Shown piece by piece: positions 47,574 to 48,077 of a stretch of DNA of 48,077 nt. This DNA is from a virus. The notes beneath the pieces were generated by a model. That model was given only the letters and a program-made list of their open reading frames with translations, had not been told where the DNA came from and made no database searches. Each line of letters opens with the position of its first letter. Position 1 is the first letter of the stretch. A program made the translations under genes and the position numbers. The stretch lies in IMG/VR virus record IMGVR_UViG_3300031857_000324, positions 1-48,077 of that record; one strand, written 5' to 3'.

Positions 47574-48077
47574 TGGAAGTAGTAGATGGTAACGGTAATG
47601 TATTTGGTAGACTTCCTATACAAGTAATAGGTCCTGATGGTAAACCTAAAACTACTAGTGGAGGTGGTTCTCCTACAGGCCCCGCAGGTGGAGATCTAAC
47701 AGGTTTCTATCCTAATCCAGGAGTTAACTGGCCTAATGGTTTACCTACTTATAACTTATCTTATTATCCATTATCATCTAACCCAGCAGGATACTTAACG
47801 GGTATCACAAGTACTCAAATAACAACAGCATTAGGATACACACCTTATTCAGCAGCTAACCCGGCCGGTTATATATCAGGTATTACATCACTTGATGTTA
47901 CAACAGCACTAGGTTATACCCCTGTAAATAAAGCAGGAGATACTATGTTAGGTTTCCTAACTTTAAATGCAGACCCAACATCAGCCCTACACGCAGCTAC
48001 TAAGCAGTATGTAGATAATCTTTCAGGTGGTATTAACTTCCATGCACCGTGTCACGTAGCTACAACAGGTAACTTAT
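47573..48077 (+). CDS. Tail-fibre protein, cut by right window edge
   Basis: 168 residues in the window. It has repeats typical of tail fibres: GDLTGFYPNPGV, two or more ALGYTP repeats, NKAGDTMLG.LTLN, and HAATKQYVD, which introduce coiled or beta-helical shaft segments. The gene continues beyond 48077. Receptor recognition would be in the missing C-terminal part. Confidence 0.85.
   Translation, partial: MEVVDGNGNVFGRLPIQVIGPDGKPKTTSGGGSPTGPAGGDLTGFYPNPGVNWPNGLPTYNLSYYPLSSNPAGYLTGITSTQITTALGYTPYSAANPAGYISGITSLDVTTALGYTPVNKAGDTMLGFLTLNADPTSALHAATKQYVDNLSGGINFHAPCHVATTGNL

Noticed and set aside
1-48077. Assignment to crAss-like phages
   Set aside because: Gene content overlaps (UDG, PolB, Sak4-like, DnaB-like), but no capsid, portal or terminase gene is in the window to decide.

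Overview
The window is part of an AT-rich double-stranded DNA tailed-phage genome. The host is probably a Bacteroidota bacterium of flavobacterial type. The reasons are: start codons mostly lack Shine-Dalgarno sequences and sit behind A-rich leaders; several copies of the Bacteroidota -7 box TAnnTTTG occur, two of them with a TTG exactly 19 nt upstream; and the proteins have the style of Bacteroidota phage proteins. TAA, TGA and TAG all behave as stops, so I see no code change. I cannot assign a phage family from this window alone.

Layout. (1) 1-6046, plus strand: the 3' part of a giant virion-type gene, open at the left edge, with an HEFAH zincin-like motif, a LysM-like repeat and a late membrane segment. 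(2) 6053-6084: a bidirectional terminator where the two transcription directions meet. (3) 6085-24.3 kb, minus strand: the replication and recombination block. It holds family B DNA polymerase, PD-(D/E)XK exonuclease, a MoxR-like AAA+ ATPase with a DUF2201/VWA partner, GIY-YIG nuclease, TOPRIM primase, a probable ssDNA-binding protein, a Sak4-like RecA ATPase, DnaB-like helicase, uracil-DNA glycosylase and a radical SAM protein. One small gene (22006-22320) lies on the opposite strand. (4) 24.3-36.7 kb, minus strand: densely overlapping small genes, many encoding membrane or secreted peptides, with a 148-nt tRNA-like element, a ClpS-like adaptor, an SF2 helicase, a ParB-like protein, a zinc-ribbon protein and an HNH nuclease. 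(5) 36.4-38.8 kb: a mostly non-coding stretch with a series of multi-branched inverted-repeat elements between a few tiny genes. (6) 38.8-40.4 kb: short early-type minus-strand units, each closed by a terminator and followed by a shared promoter-like motif. (7) 40.4-40.65 kb: a divergent control region with a very GC-rich hairpin. (8) 40.65-43.4 kb, plus strand: a host-takeover-like operon with a zincin, an aminoacyl-tRNA-protein-transferase-like protein, a small basic protein, a lipoprotein, a probable small RNA, an Acb2-like anti-CBASS candidate and a GroES-like protein. (9) 43.5-48.1 kb, plus strand: head- or tail-fibre-type structural genes, open at the right edge.

How the genes fit together. 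The minus-strand block supplies an almost complete phage replisome and recombination set. The plus-strand genes at both edges supply virion parts. The most unusual combination is a ClpS-like N-recognin together with an arginyl/leucyl-tRNA-protein-transferase-like enzyme, the latter overlapping a small zincin gene. On paper this is a phage-encoded N-degron pathway that could send tagged host proteins to the host ClpAP or ClpCP protease. The second unusual feature is the array of structured elements at 36.7-38.8 kb. All functions are read from sequence motifs by eye; no database search was run.
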